The notes under the pieces: model-generated
The model's database searches: none
What the model was told of the DNA's origin: nothing
Seen by the model: the letters and a program-made list of their open reading frames with translations, nothing else
Position numbers and translations under genes: made by a program
Assembly: GCA_024641025.1 (NCBI GenBank)
Contig: JAHEDW010000017.1
Span: forward strand, 1-42,297
Direction of reading: 5' to 3'
Origin: Gallionella sp.
GTDB taxonomy: Bacteria; Pseudomonadota; Gammaproteobacteria; Burkholderiales; Gallionellaceae
Length of the DNA: 42,297 bases
Shown: positions 32,594 through 42,297 of the stretch, piece after piece
Layout: each line of letters opens with the position of its first letter
How positions within the stretch are numbered: position 1 is the stretch's first letter

Positions 32594-32932
32594 ATGAAAA
32601 CCATTTTTACTCTGCTGGCTCTGGTAGCCTTTGCCGGTACTGCAGTCGCAGAACCTCAGTCAACCGCACCTGCAGGCAAGTCCGCCTCAGCAGGCAAATA
32701 TCCTAATACAGGCAAGGTATTGGAAGTAATGGATGCCTCGATTTATACCTATATGCAAGTTTCCAGTGATACCGGGCCGGTATGGCTCGCAGCCTCCAAG
32801 ACTGACGTTCCTAAGGGAGCAACCATCAGCTATCCAAATGGTGCCGTTATGGCCAACTTTCATAGCAAGTCGCTGAACCGTACTTTCGACAGGATCATTT
32901 TCTTGGATAAAGTTGAAGTGCTGAAGAAATAA
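32594..32932 (+). CDS. Periplasmic NrfJ-like protein
   Basis: From ATG 32594 (112 residues) it has a signal peptide (about 1-19, ending AVA). A small beta-rich domain follows with GKVLEVMDASIYTYMQV, LAASKTDV and the motif FHSKSLNRTFDRIIFLDKVEV. This matches my recollection of NrfJ-related proteins associated with periplasmic cytochrome systems. I chose 32594 over 32591 because AAGGA then has a 7-nt spacing, and over 32453 because the signal peptide begins here. A bidirectional terminator follows. Confidence 0.8.
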   Translation: MKTIFTLLALVAFAGTAVAEPQSTAPAGKSASAGKYPNTGKVLEVMDASIYTYMQVSSDTGPVWLAASKTDVPKGATISYPNGAVMANFHSKSLNRTFDRIIFLDKVEVLKK

Positions 32933-32947
32933 AAATTATTAGGATGT

Positions 32948-32979
32948 AAAAAGCCCCAGTTATTTACTGGGGCTTTTTT
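32948..32979. terminator. Bidirectional terminator
   Basis: AAAAAGCCCCAGT (32948-32960), loop TATTT, ACTGGGGCTTTTTT (32966-32979): a 13-bp stem with A and T tracts on the two sides. It ends transcripts from the NrfJ-like gene (+) and from gatB (-), whose stop codon lies at its right edge. Confidence 0.92.
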
Positions 32980-34441
32980 ATTTGTTGTTATCAAGTTTGC
33001 GTTTCAAGACCTCGTTTAACTGTGCCGGGTTGGCTTTACCTTTGCTTGCCTTCATCGCGAGTCCTACAAAGAAACCGAACAACTTGTCCTTGCCACCACG
33101 ATAGTCAGCCACTTGGGTTGGGTTGTTAGCGATAATCTCGTCCACGATTTTTTCAATCGCGCCAGTATCGGAAACTTGTCTAAGTCCCTTGGCATCGATG
33201 ATTGCATCTGCTTCACCACTTTCTGACCACATTACCCGAAACACTTCTTTGGCACCTGCATTCGAAATTGTTCCATCTGAAATACGCTTGAGCATGCCGC
33301 CCAGTTGTTTTGGCGTGATTGGGCATTGTGCGATATCCAGTCCATCACGGTTCAGCTGAGCGCTGACGTCACCAATCAGCCAATTAGCGCAGATTTTACG
33401 CTGATCGGGGGCCTCGGCTAAGGCTGCCTCAAAGAATTCAGCCATCTCGCGCGAGGAAGTGAGTATGCTTGCATCGTAGGGCGTCAGCCCGAGCTCTGTT
33501 ACATAACGTTCACGTTTTGCCTGCGGCAACTCAGGCAATGTATCTCGTGCTTGTGCAAGCATTGAAGGCGTAATGTCCAATGGCAACAGATCGGGATCGG
33601 GGAAGTAACGATAGTCATGTGCTTCCTCCTTGCTGCGCATCGCGTGTGTTGTCCCCTTCTCGGGGTCGAACAATACTGTTGCCTGTTGAATTTTGCCGCC
33701 ATTCTCGAGAGTGTCAATCTGCCACTGCACTTCATAGTCAATGGCCTGCTGCATGAATTTAAAAGAATTAAGGTTCTTGATTTCACGGCGAGTCCCAAGG
33801 GGTGCGCCAGGACGGCGCACCGATACATTAACATCGCAGCGAAATGAACCTTCTTGCATGTTGCCATCGCAAATTCCAATCCAACGTACCAGCGAATGCA
33901 GGGTTTTGGCGTAAGCTACGGCTTCAGCAGCTGATCGCATGTCTGGCTCGGATACGATTTCAAGTAAAGGCGTTCCGGCCCGATTCAGATCAATGCCGGT
34001 CATGCCGCGGAAATCTTCGTGCAAAGACTTGCCCGCATCTTCTTCCAGGTGCGCACGGGTGACACGTACTACCTTCTCATATGGTTTGCCATTGCCGGAA
34101 AGCGGCTCGACCTGAATAGTCAGTTCCCCTTGTCCGACTACCGGCAGGTCGAATTGGCTGATCTGGTAGCCCTTAGGCAAGTCTGGATAGAAATAATTCT
34201 TGCGTGCGAACACTGATCGCGAAGCAATATTTGCGCCGATCGCAAGCCCGAACTTGATTGCGCGTTCTACGGCACCTTTGTTCAGCACGGGTAATACACC
34301 TGGCAAAGCGATACTCACAGCGTCAGCCTGAGTATTCGGTTCTGCGCCATAGGTTGTTGATGCGCCCGAAAATATCTTGCTGTTGGTCGAAAGTTGGGTA
34401 TGTACTTCAAGCCCGATGATGATTTCCCATTGCATGTTCAT
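32978..34441 (-). CDS. gatB: Asp-tRNA(Asn)/Glu-tRNA(Gln) amidotransferase subunit B
   Basis: At 487 residues this is full-length GatB. It opens with [15 protein letters not shown], has the kinase-like core with [16 protein letters not shown] near residue 87 and the segment [21 protein letters not shown] near 128, and ends with the GatB/YqeY domain. It activates the misacylated tRNA and, with GatA and GatC, amidates Glu-tRNA(Gln) or Asp-tRNA(Asn). Gap to gatA 3 bp; last gene of gatCAB. Confidence 0.96.
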   Translation of the reverse strand: MNMQWEIIIGLEVHTQLSTNSKIFSGASTTYGAEPNTQADAVSIALPGVLPVLNKGAVERAIKFGLAIGANIASRSVFARKNYFYPDLPKGYQISQFDLPVVGQGELTIQVEPLSGNGKPYEKVVRVTRAHLEEDAGKSLHEDFRGMTGIDLNRAGTPLLEIVSEPDMRSAAEAVAYAKTLHSLVRWIGICDGNMQEGSFRCDVNVSVRRPGAPLGTRREIKNLNSFKFMQQAIDYEVQWQIDTLENGGKIQQATVLFDPEKGTTHAMRSKEEAHDYRYFPDPDLLPLDITPSMLAQARDTLPELPQAKRERYVTELGLTPYDASILTSSREMAEFFEAALAEAPDQRKICANWLIGDVSAQLNRDGLDIAQCPITPKQLGGMLKRISDGTISNAGAKEVFRVMWSESGEADAIIDAKGLRQVSDTGAIEKIVDEIIANNPTQVADYRGGKDKLFGFFVGLAMKASKGKANPAQLNEVLKRKLDNNK

Positions 34442-34444
34442 ATC

Positions 34445-35905
34445 CTACAGGCCGATGTTGTTTGGTGCGCGCTGATGGTTATCAGTAACCAGTTGATATT
34501 GATGCGCAGCATTCAGCATGCGTGCCTCATCGAAATAATTGCCGATGATCTGCAAACCTATCGGGAGGCCATTGCTGCCGAAGCCGCAAGGTATCGACAT
34601 GCCAGGAAGACCAGCAAGATTAACCGCGATCGTGTAAATGTCGGATAGATACATCTGCACCGGGTCATCGCCCTTTTCACCCAGATTGAAAGCCGTTGAA
34701 GGACTGGTCGGTCCCATAATGACGTCGCAATTCTGGAAAGCTTCGGTGAAATCCTGAGCGATCAGGCGGCGGATCTTCTGTGCTTGCAGATAATAGGCAT
34801 CATAATATCCGTGCGATAACACATAAGTGCCGATCATGATGCGACGCTTTACTTCAGCACCGAAGCCTTGTGCGCGGCTCCTTTCATACATTTCAGTAAG
34901 ATCGCTATACTCAGGGGCGCGGTAGCCGTAGCGAACGCCGTCATAGCGTGAAAGGTTGCTAGAGGCTTCAGCAGGCGCAAGCACATAATAAACCGGGACT
35001 GCTAACCTGGAATTCGGCAGGGTGATATCGACAATGGAGGCCCCGAGCTTTTGGTATTCGGTGATGGCCAGATTTACGCAGCCTGCGACGTCCTGTGCCA
35101 GCCCCTCAGCGAAAAATTCCTTCGGCAAACCGATGCGAAGACCGGCAAGCGGTTTGTTCAGGTCGCGTGCGTAATCTTCCTTGTCACGCTGCAAGCTTGT
35201 TGAATCTCGCTCGTCAAAACCTGTCATCACGTTCAGCATTAATGCGAGATCCTCTGCATTGCGGGCCATCGGCCCAGCCTGGTCCAAACTGGAGGCAAAG
35301 GCGATCATGCCATATCGTGATACCGTACCGTATGTAGGCTTGATTCCTGAGATTCCGCAAAGCGCGGCAGGTTGGCGTATAGACCCGCCGGTATCAGTAC
35401 CGGTTGCAGCGGCGCATAATCTCGCGGCGACTGCGCAGGCTGATCCACCTGAACTCCCCCCAGGAACAGCGTGGTTATCCCACGGGTTCTTCACCGGACC
35501 GAAAAACGAAGTTTCATTGCTTGATCCCATCGCGAATTCGTCCATGTTGGTCTTGCCCAGGTTTACTGCCCCCGCGTTGTTAAATTGCTCGATTACGTGC
35601 GCATCATAGGGCGCAATAAAATTCTCAAGCATCTTTGAGCCACAAGTGGTGCGCCAGCTCTTGGCGCAGAAAATATCCTTCTGTGCTATCGGAATACCAG
35701 TAAGTGACTGAGCTTTGCCATTTGCAAGCAACTGGTCCGCTCGGCGAGCTTGTGCAAGACTGAATTCGGCATTGGTGGTGATATACGCATTCAGAGCGGG
35801 ATTGAGCTCAGTGATGCGATTGAGGTAGAGCTGCGTCAATTCGATGCTGGATATCCTCTTGGCATGCAGCGCAGCACCCATTTGTGTAAGGCTGGAATTC
35901 AACAT
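34445..35905 (-). CDS. gatA: Asp-tRNA(Asn)/Glu-tRNA(Gln) amidotransferase subunit A
   Basis: At 486 residues it is an amidase-signature protein with catalytic Lys in [10 protein letters not shown] (near residue 77), cis-Ser in [10 protein letters not shown] and nucleophile Ser in [13 protein letters not shown]. It releases ammonia from glutamine for the GatB reaction. The intact DTGGSIR motif separates it from the other amidase in this window. It sits 6 bp after gatC. Confidence 0.96.
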   Translation of the reverse strand: MLNSSLTQMGAALHAKRISSIELTQLYLNRITELNPALNAYITTNAEFSLAQARRADQLLANGKAQSLTGIPIAQKDIFCAKSWRTTCGSKMLENFIAPYDAHVIEQFNNAGAVNLGKTNMDEFAMGSSNETSFFGPVKNPWDNHAVPGGSSGGSACAVAARLCAAATGTDTGGSIRQPAALCGISGIKPTYGTVSRYGMIAFASSLDQAGPMARNAEDLALMLNVMTGFDERDSTSLQRDKEDYARDLNKPLAGLRIGLPKEFFAEGLAQDVAGCVNLAITEYQKLGASIVDITLPNSRLAVPVYYVLAPAEASSNLSRYDGVRYGYRAPEYSDLTEMYERSRAQGFGAEVKRRIMIGTYVLSHGYYDAYYLQAQKIRRLIAQDFTEAFQNCDVIMGPTSPSTAFNLGEKGDDPVQMYLSDIYTIAVNLAGLPGMSIPCGFGSNGLPIGLQIIGNYFDEARMLNAAHQYQLVTDNHQRAPNNIGL

Positions 35906-35911
35906 TTCGAG

Positions 35912-36199
35912 TTACTCTATTACCTGTGGAACCAGATACAGTCCCGATTCAACCTGTGGCGCGATCGTTTGGAACAATTCCCGCTGGCTGGATTCAGTTA
36001 TCTTGTCCTCCCGCAGGCGCTGTGACACGTCCTGGGCATGTGACATGGGGACAACGCCTTTGGTATCGACGGCCTGCATTTCGGCAATCAGCTCGAAAAT
36101 ACCGGATAATTGGCTACGAGCGGAAGCAATTTCCGCATCGTTCATCGCGAGTCGCGCCAGACTTGCGATTTTCTTAACATCTGCATTGGAAAGGGACAT
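35912..36199 (-). CDS. gatC: Asp-tRNA(Asn)/Glu-tRNA(Gln) amidotransferase subunit C
   Basis: The 95 residues fit GatC: an N-terminal helical segment (VKKIASLARLAMNDAE), SQLSGIFELIAEMQAVDT, then MSHAQDVSQRLREDKI. It bridges and stabilises GatA and GatB. First gene of gatCAB and divergent from mreB, with 90 bp between the two starts that must hold both promoters. Confidence 0.94.
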   Translation of the reverse strand: MSLSNADVKKIASLARLAMNDAEIASARSQLSGIFELIAEMQAVDTKGVVPMSHAQDVSQRLREDKITESSQRELFQTIAPQVESGLYLVPQVIE

Positions 36200-36262
36200 A
36201 GAAAACCGTAGAAAACTTTATTGAAAATAAGGGTAATAGGGTATCATACATGGGTTTATTGA

Positions 36263-37333
<1,071 letters not shown>

Positions 37334-37379
37334 TTATCCAAATATATAATTCTTCAAAAGTTGCAATGGAACGTCGTTG

Positions 37380-38300
37380 ATGGAAAGTACGCAGTCCTTC
37401 CGATTTTTCAATCGCGGCCCCAGCCCCATGGTTCGGCTGGTATTCTTCGCAGTTCTTTCAATGTTGCTGCTATTCGTAGATGCGCGCTTTCGTTATCTGG
37501 AATCGACACGCAGCGTATTGTCCATCCTGGTTTCCCCGATACAAAGAGTGGCTGCTTGGCCTGGTGATCTGTGGCACCTGGTTGGTGATCTCTACGTTAC
37601 GCAGAGCAGACAGCACAGCCTGATTGCCGAGAATGAAGGACTCAACCTGCAGCATCAGCTTGATGCCGCGCAATTATTGCAATTGCAGTCACTGTTGGCT
37701 GAGAACCAGCAGTTGCGAAACCTTGTGGAATTGCCGCTGAGCAAGGATTTCACCACGCAGCTGGTGGAGATCTTGTACGCTGAACGTGATGTCTTCAAAC
37801 GCAGGGTCCTGGTTAACAAAGGTGAGAATGCCAATATCAGGATCGGGCAGGTGGTGATGGATGATGTAGGTATTGTTGGACAGATTACGCGCGTATATCC
37901 ATGGCTCTCTGAAATCACTTTAATTACCGATAAAGATCATGCTGTTCCGATACAGATATCGCGTAACGGTTTGCGTGCGATCGTGTTTGGCGCAGGCGAT
38001 ACCAGCCAATTATCTTTGCGTTATATGCCAGTCAGCGCTGATGTGCAGGCTGGTGACATCCTCGTTACTTCAGGCATTGACGGTATTTACCCGCCAGGTA
38101 TCCCTGTTGCAAAAGTAATTAAGGTGGAGCGTGATCCTGCCTATCCCTTTGCGAATGTTACTTGCCTGCCCGTGGCGGGTGTAGATACCCACCGTCATCT
38201 GCTGGTTTTGTCTGACATGCCTGAGCTGCCTGAGCGCCCTACAGAGATGTCTACACAAGGAAGTGTCGACAAGCGCGCAAAGACCAAACGAAAGAATTAG
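37380..38300 (+). CDS. mreC: Rod-shape-determining protein MreC
   Basis: From ATG 37380 (306 residues). It has one N-terminal membrane helix (about 18-36), a coiled coil (about 75-115, rich in Leu, Gln and Asn) and the beta-barrel domain with RRVLVNKGENANIRIGQVV and LVTSGIDGIYPPGIPVAKV near 235. It scaffolds the peptidoglycan synthases with MreB and MreD in the periplasm. A TTG one codon upstream is not preferred. Its stop directly abuts the mreD start. Confidence 0.94.
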   Translation: MESTQSFRFFNRGPSPMVRLVFFAVLSMLLLFVDARFRYLESTRSVLSILVSPIQRVAAWPGDLWHLVGDLYVTQSRQHSLIAENEGLNLQHQLDAAQLLQLQSLLAENQQLRNLVELPLSKDFTTQLVEILYAERDVFKRRVLVNKGENANIRIGQVVMDDVGIVGQITRVYPWLSEITLITDKDHAVPIQISRNGLRAIVFGAGDTSQLSLRYMPVSADVQAGDILVTSGIDGIYPPGIPVAKVIKVERDPAYPFANVTCLPVAGVDTHRHLLVLSDMPELPERPTEMSTQGSVDKRAKTKRKN

Positions 38301-38816
38301 ATGCCATACACAGCCATACACGCCAGGTCTGAAATTCAGCGCCCGGTAAGCAATACTTTCATCATTTTGACAGTGCTGACTGCGTTGCTCATAAATGGAT
38401 TGCCATGGGAAGGAATCTGGTTGAAGCTTCGCCCAGATTTCGTTGCAGTGGTACTGCTCTATTGGTGCATGCATAAGCCGTGGCGACTTGGCATTGGCAT
38501 TTCCTGGACAGTGGGAATTCTGGCAGATGTTGCTGATGCGAGCCTGTTCGGACAACACGCACTGGCGTATACAGTTCTCGCCTTTGGAGGCGTGGTTCTA
38601 AATCACCGCTTGCAGATGTTTGATCTGCGCCAACAAACTACTCATGTGTTTGGCATCCTGGTAATTGCTTACTCAGTGTATGCGATGGTGCATTGGTTGG
38701 TGAACGGTTATGTGTCCTGGATGTACTTTCTCGGATGCCTTACATCGACTTTGCTGTGGCCTCCGCTCTGCATCATGTTCCAGGCGATGAGGCAAAAGCC
38801 TGTGGATCGTGAATGA
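38301..38816 (+). CDS. mreD: Rod-shape-determining protein MreD
   Basis: The 171 residues form about five membrane helices, as usual for MreD. Features include LLYWCMHKPWRLGIGISWTVG near residue 50 and ADVADASLFGQHALAY near 73. It starts on the base after the mreC stop and overlaps mrdA by ATGA, so the three genes are translated together. Confidence 0.92.
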   Translation: MPYTAIHARSEIQRPVSNTFIILTVLTALLINGLPWEGIWLKLRPDFVAVVLLYWCMHKPWRLGIGISWTVGILADVADASLFGQHALAYTVLAFGGVVLNHRLQMFDLRQQTTHVFGILVIAYSVYAMVHWLVNGYVSWMYFLGCLTSTLLWPPLCIMFQAMRQKPVDRE

Positions 38817-40711
38817 AAAAGCACGCCGAGTTTAAAAACCATCAGCGCGAGATATTCCATTTTCAATTGCGCCTGGTTGTCAGTATCGGTTTTGTAGTAA
38901 TTCTGCTGTCTATCCTGTTGTTGCGCTTTTTCTATCTGCAAGCTTTCCGACATAACTATTACCAGACGTTGGCTGAGAGCAACCGCATCTCAATCGTGCC
39001 TATAGTTCCAAACCGCGGTTTGATATTGGATCGGAATGGTGTGGTTCTGGCGCGAAACTATTCTGGATATACCCTGGAGATAAACCAGAATAAGACAACG
39101 AACATGGAGGCAACGATAAACGAGCTATCCAAGCTTGTCGATATCACTGCCAAAGATCGCAAACGTTTCAAGAAACTTCTTGCCGAGAGCCATGATTTCG
39201 AGACATTGATGATAAGAAATCGCCTGAGCGATGAAGAAATAGCACGTTTTGCTGCGCAGCAATATCGATTCCCTGGTGTCGAGATAAAGGCGAGATTGTT
39301 TCGGGACTATCCTTTTGGTGAGCAAACTGCCCATTTGATCGGCTATATCGGTCGAATCAACGAGGATGACATTGCACAACTTGAGCAAAGTGACCTGGTG
39401 GCAAATTATCGCGGCTCAGATTACATCGGCAAAACGGGTCTGGAACAGAGCTATGAAAGTGACTTGCATGGCACGACAGGCATAGAACAGGTAGAAGTTG
39501 ATGCCGGTGGCAGGGCGGTGCGCATGCTATCCCATACTGCGCCGGTCTCCGGGAACACGCTGGTACTAAGCATAGATTCGAAACTTCAGGAGATCGCCGA
39601 ACAATCATTTGGTAACTATCGCGGGGCATTGGTAGCGATAGATCCGAACAATGGCGAAGTTCTAGCGTTTGTCAGCAAGCCCGGCTACGATCCCAATCCA
39701 TTCATTGATGGCATCGATACGCAGAGTTGGGATGAGCTGAATAATTCGCCTGACGTGCCGCTCAACAATCGTGCATTGCGCGGACAGTATCCGCCCGGTT
39801 CGACGATTAAGCCATTCATGGCGCTAGCGGGCTTGTATTTTCATATGCGCAAGCCTGAGCAGGCAATCAATGATCCTGGCGTATATTATTTACCCGGTAG
39901 TAGCCGCCAGTATCGAGATTGGAAAGTCGGTGGTCATGGTAGCGTTAACATGTACAAGGCCATTCAGATGTCCTGTGATACCTACTTCTATGGATTGGCC
40001 ACTGAGTTGGGCATAGATAACATTTATAATTATCTATCTCGCTTCGGTTTCGGGAACAAGACCGGCATCGATATGGAAGGCGAGTCGTCAGGATTGTTGC
40101 CTTCACAAGAATGGAAGATGAAGCGTTACCAGCAAATTTGGTACCCTGGCGACACTGTATCGGTCGGAATTGGCCAAGGCTATAGCTTGGTGACCCCCAC
40201 TCAACTGGCCTTCGCCACCGCTACGCTGGCTAATGATGGTGTGGCATACAAGCCGCATCTTGTAAAAGAGGTGCGCAATTCTTTCGGAGAACAATTGCGG
40301 CAGATTGCCAGTGATCCCCTCTATGACCTGAGCATTGATAAAGCAAACCTTGATCTGGTGAAAAAGGCTATGGTTGCTGTCACTCAACCTGGCGGAACAG
40401 CTGTATATGCGTCACTGGGCACTCCCTATCACATCGCTGGAAAGACAGGGACGGCACAGGTGGTTTCGATGAAACAGGGGGAAAAATATGATGAAAAAAA
40501 TATTGATGAGCGGTTACGTGACCATGCTTGGTTCATCGCCTTTGCTCCTGCTGAAGAACCCAGGATCGCATTGGTAGTACTTGCAGAGAACGGCGGACAC
40601 GGTGGTGGAACGGCAGCGCCGATCGCGCGCAAGGTCTTGGATTATTATCTACTCGGTAAGGTGCCCAAACCGATGCAAGATGTTAAAGACGAGGATATAG
40701 AACATGACTAG
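38813..40711 (+). CDS. mrdA: Penicillin-binding protein 2 (MrdA)
   Basis: At 632 residues it has a short cytoplasmic segment, one membrane anchor (about 21-43), a dimerisation domain with RGLILDRNGVVLARN near 65, and a transpeptidase domain. The catalytic Ser lies in PPGSTIKPFM (near residue 329), the SxN equivalent in MSCDTYFYGLA, and the KTG box in IAGKTGTAQVV (near 545). It is the elongation transpeptidase that works with RodA. It overlaps mreD by 4 bp and rodA by 8 bp. Confidence 0.96.
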   Translation: MKKHAEFKNHQREIFHFQLRLVVSIGFVVILLSILLLRFFYLQAFRHNYYQTLAESNRISIVPIVPNRGLILDRNGVVLARNYSGYTLEINQNKTTNMEATINELSKLVDITAKDRKRFKKLLAESHDFETLMIRNRLSDEEIARFAAQQYRFPGVEIKARLFRDYPFGEQTAHLIGYIGRINEDDIAQLEQSDLVANYRGSDYIGKTGLEQSYESDLHGTTGIEQVEVDAGGRAVRMLSHTAPVSGNTLVLSIDSKLQEIAEQSFGNYRGALVAIDPNNGEVLAFVSKPGYDPNPFIDGIDTQSWDELNNSPDVPLNNRALRGQYPPGSTIKPFMALAGLYFHMRKPEQAINDPGVYYLPGSSRQYRDWKVGGHGSVNMYKAIQMSCDTYFYGLATELGIDNIYNYLSRFGFGNKTGIDMEGESSGLLPSQEWKMKRYQQIWYPGDTVSVGIGQGYSLVTPTQLAFATATLANDGVAYKPHLVKEVRNSFGEQLRQIASDPLYDLSIDKANLDLVKKAMVAVTQPGGTAVYASLGTPYHIAGKTGTAQVVSMKQGEKYDEKNIDERLRDHAWFIAFAPAEEPRIALVVLAENGGHGGGTAAPIARKVLDYYLLGKVPKPMQDVKDEDIEHD

Positions 40712-41801
40712 GCGGCAGCTTTGGCAGCGCTTGGTCGCTCATCTAGACCGCTCTTTGATGTTGGGCCTCGGATTGTTGCTGATCACCAGTTTGATAGTAC
40801 TCTACAGCGCTGATAATGCGAGCTGGGATCGTCCACTGCGACAGTTAGTCAACATGACGGTTGCACTCATTTGCATGTGGTTGATCGCGAATCTACCACT
40901 GCATTACCTGATGCGCACCGCCGTGCCGGTATATGTTCTAGGTATGTTATTGCTGGTCGGTGTTGCACTGTTCGGTGAAATAAGTCATGGCGCAAGACGT
41001 TGGTTGAATCTGGGTGTGGCTAACATCCAGCCTTCCGAGCTGATGAAAATTGGCGTGCCATTGATGATGGCATGGTATTTCGAGAAACACGAAGCCACGC
41101 TCACCCTGAAAAATTATTTCGTTGCTGCGTTGTTGTTGCTCATGCCTATTGCACTGATCGCACGCCAGCCTGATCTGGGAACGTCAATATTGATTCTTGC
41201 TAGCGGATTTTATGTTTTGTTTCTCGCTGGTTTAAGCTGGCGTGTGATGGGAGTGTTGCTGGCTGCTGCGATCGCGAGTGCACCGGTATTGTGGTCGATG
41301 TTGCATGAATATCAACGTCACCGCATTATGATGTTGTTTGATCCTTCGCAGGATGCACTAGGGAATGGTTATCATACCATTCAGGCGACCATCGCCGTTG
41401 GTTCTGGAGGGATATTTGGCAAAGGTTATCTAAACGGAACTCAGACACACCTCGACTTTTTGCCAGAACGCACCACAGACTTTATTTTCGCGGTGTTTTC
41501 CGAAGAGTTTGGTCTGTTTGGTTGCGTGGTTATGGTTGGGATGTATTCATTTGTGATCTGGCGCGGCTTCAGGATTACCGCGAATGCCTCCACTTACTTT
41601 ACGCGTCTGATGGCCGGTTCGATTACTTTGACTTTTGCCACATATGCGTTCGTCAATATGGGTATGGTAAGCGGTATCCTTCCGGTGGTTGGCGTACCGT
41701 TGCCGCTTATTAGTTACGGTGGGACGTCGATGCTGACTCTAATGTTGGGCTTTGGTATGCTGATGAGCATCGAAACTCACAAGAAGCTGGTCAAAACTTA
41801 A
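40704..41801 (+). CDS. rodA: Rod shape-determining peptidoglycan glycosyltransferase RodA
   Basis: The 365 residues form about ten helices of the SEDS family. Motifs include GARRWLNLGVANIQPSELMKI near residue 95, RQPDLGTSILIL near 154, FDPSQDALGNGYHTIQA near 213, and the C-terminal PVVGVPLPLISYGGTSML near 333. It polymerises lipid II in elongation with PBP2. It starts inside the end of mrdA (8-bp overlap) and lies 65 bp before rlpA. Confidence 0.96.
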   Translation: MTRRQLWQRLVAHLDRSLMLGLGLLLITSLIVLYSADNASWDRPLRQLVNMTVALICMWLIANLPLHYLMRTAVPVYVLGMLLLVGVALFGEISHGARRWLNLGVANIQPSELMKIGVPLMMAWYFEKHEATLTLKNYFVAALLLLMPIALIARQPDLGTSILILASGFYVLFLAGLSWRVMGVLLAAAIASAPVLWSMLHEYQRHRIMMLFDPSQDALGNGYHTIQATIAVGSGGIFGKGYLNGTQTHLDFLPERTTDFIFAVFSEEFGLFGCVVMVGMYSFVIWRGFRITANASTYFTRLMAGSITLTFATYAFVNMGMVSGILPVVGVPLPLISYGGTSMLTLMLGFGMLMSIETHKKLVKT

Positions 41802-41866
41802 TAATCAACTAGCCGTTCAACCATGCCGTCAAAAGGGCGGACATCTGGCTATTAACGGGAGGTTTC

Positions 41867-42297
41867 ATGAGCAAGAAAATCGGGTTGTCGTTCTTTTTTA
41901 TCCTGGCATTGCTGCTTGCTGGCTGTAGTAGTACCCCACAGCGCAAAGCAGAGCCTGTCATACCAGCAGTGCCCGCTGCGCCAGCCGGTGGTGGATACCT
42001 TGCTGGAGATGGACCGGGTGCGGACACTCCAGCCAATCTCGATTCAATTCCTGATGCCATTCCGAAATATGAGCCGCTGCATCGATATGCCAACCGCCCT
42101 TATGTTGCGTTGGGCAAGACATATACACCACTGACGACAACCGGTAATTTCAAGCAGCAAGGCATCGCTTCTTGGTATGGCAAGAAATTTCACGGCCAGC
42201 GTACTTCAGTAGGGGATGTTTATGATATGTACGCTATGACCGCAGCGCACCCCACGCTACCTATACCGAGTTATGCTCGTGTGATAAATCTTGCAAA
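41867..42297 (+). CDS. rlpA: Septal ring lytic transglycosylase RlpA, N-terminal part (cut by window end)
   Basis: The frame starts at ATG 41867 with GGGAGG upstream and runs past the right edge; 143 residues are visible. A lipoprotein signal (LLLAGCSS, lipidated Cys20) is followed by a proline/alanine-rich linker and the start of the double-psi beta-barrel domain (GIASWYGKKFHGQRTSVGD, then YAMTAAHPTLPIPS). RlpA cleaves denuded glycan strands at the septum. It is the last visible gene of the mre operon. Confidence 0.93.
   Translation, partial: MSKKIGLSFFFILALLLAGCSSTPQRKAEPVIPAVPAAPAGGGYLAGDGPGADTPANLDSIPDAIPKYEPLHRYANRPYVALGKTYTPLTTTGNFKQQGIASWYGKKFHGQRTSVGDVYDMYAMTAAHPTLPIPSYARVINLA

Overview
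The window looks like chromosomal DNA of a betaproteobacterium, most likely from Nitrosomonadales (Gallionellaceae or Sulfuricellaceae type, meaning iron- or sulfur-oxidising or otherwise respiratory lithotrophs). This placement is inferred from gene content, from gatCAB lying divergent to mreBCD-mrdAB-rlpA, and from the density of c-type cytochromes. No rRNA, tRNA, CRISPR array, insertion sequence or phage gene was seen. Almost all the DNA is coding, and the two ends cut through gltB and rlpA.

Layout. 1-5491 (+): 3' end of gltB, gltD, hemE, a terminator, priA. 5674-15224: an electron-transport island. On the minus strand it holds a nine-heme membrane cytochrome c, an overlapping diheme-type cytochrome b, a monoheme cytochrome c, a four-domain tetraheme lipoprotein, hemG and a second small cytochrome c. 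On the plus strand it holds a membrane-anchored monoheme cytochrome, a planctomycete-type monoheme cytochrome and petABC (cytochrome bc1). Two perfect FNR/ANR-type boxes (TTGAT-N4-ATCAA) lie in the island, each about 20 bp upstream of a plausible -10 element of a cytochrome gene.

15345-18252: a stand-alone NAD-binding domain protein, a GlcD-type FAD oxidase, a NYN/OST-HTH protein and a 55-residue membrane protein. 18276-28391: a carbon-metabolism region built as two divergent units. The minus-strand unit is a TRAP transporter plus an amidase. The plus-strand unit is an MmsA-type semialdehyde dehydrogenase, a GarR/MmsB-type reductase, a HprA-type reductase and malate synthase. They share a 554-bp control region with palindromes but no local regulator gene. 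28554-32932 (+): argS, a SPOR protein, dsbA, an SDR and an NrfJ-like periplasmic protein, closed by a bidirectional terminator. 32978-36199 (-): gatC-gatA-gatB. 36290-42297 (+): mreB, mreC, mreD, mrdA, rodA and the start of rlpA, a cell-shape operon.

How the genes may work together. The island combines a quinone-facing multiheme c plus cytochrome b pair that resembles a split CbcL, several soluble or tethered cytochromes, and a complete bc1 complex. It could carry electrons between the quinone pool and periplasmic cytochromes in either direction. The FNR boxes suggest oxygen-responsive expression, and hemG supplies heme synthesis. The carbon region could salvage glycolate or glyoxylate and C3 semialdehydes, because malate synthase joins acetyl-CoA and glyoxylate and both can be made by neighbouring enzymes. 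The strongest candidates for new biology are the split CbcL-like pair with its CX3CH heme site, the four-domain cytochrome lipoprotein under an FNR box, and the unrecognised four-helix membrane cytochrome at 10909-11649.
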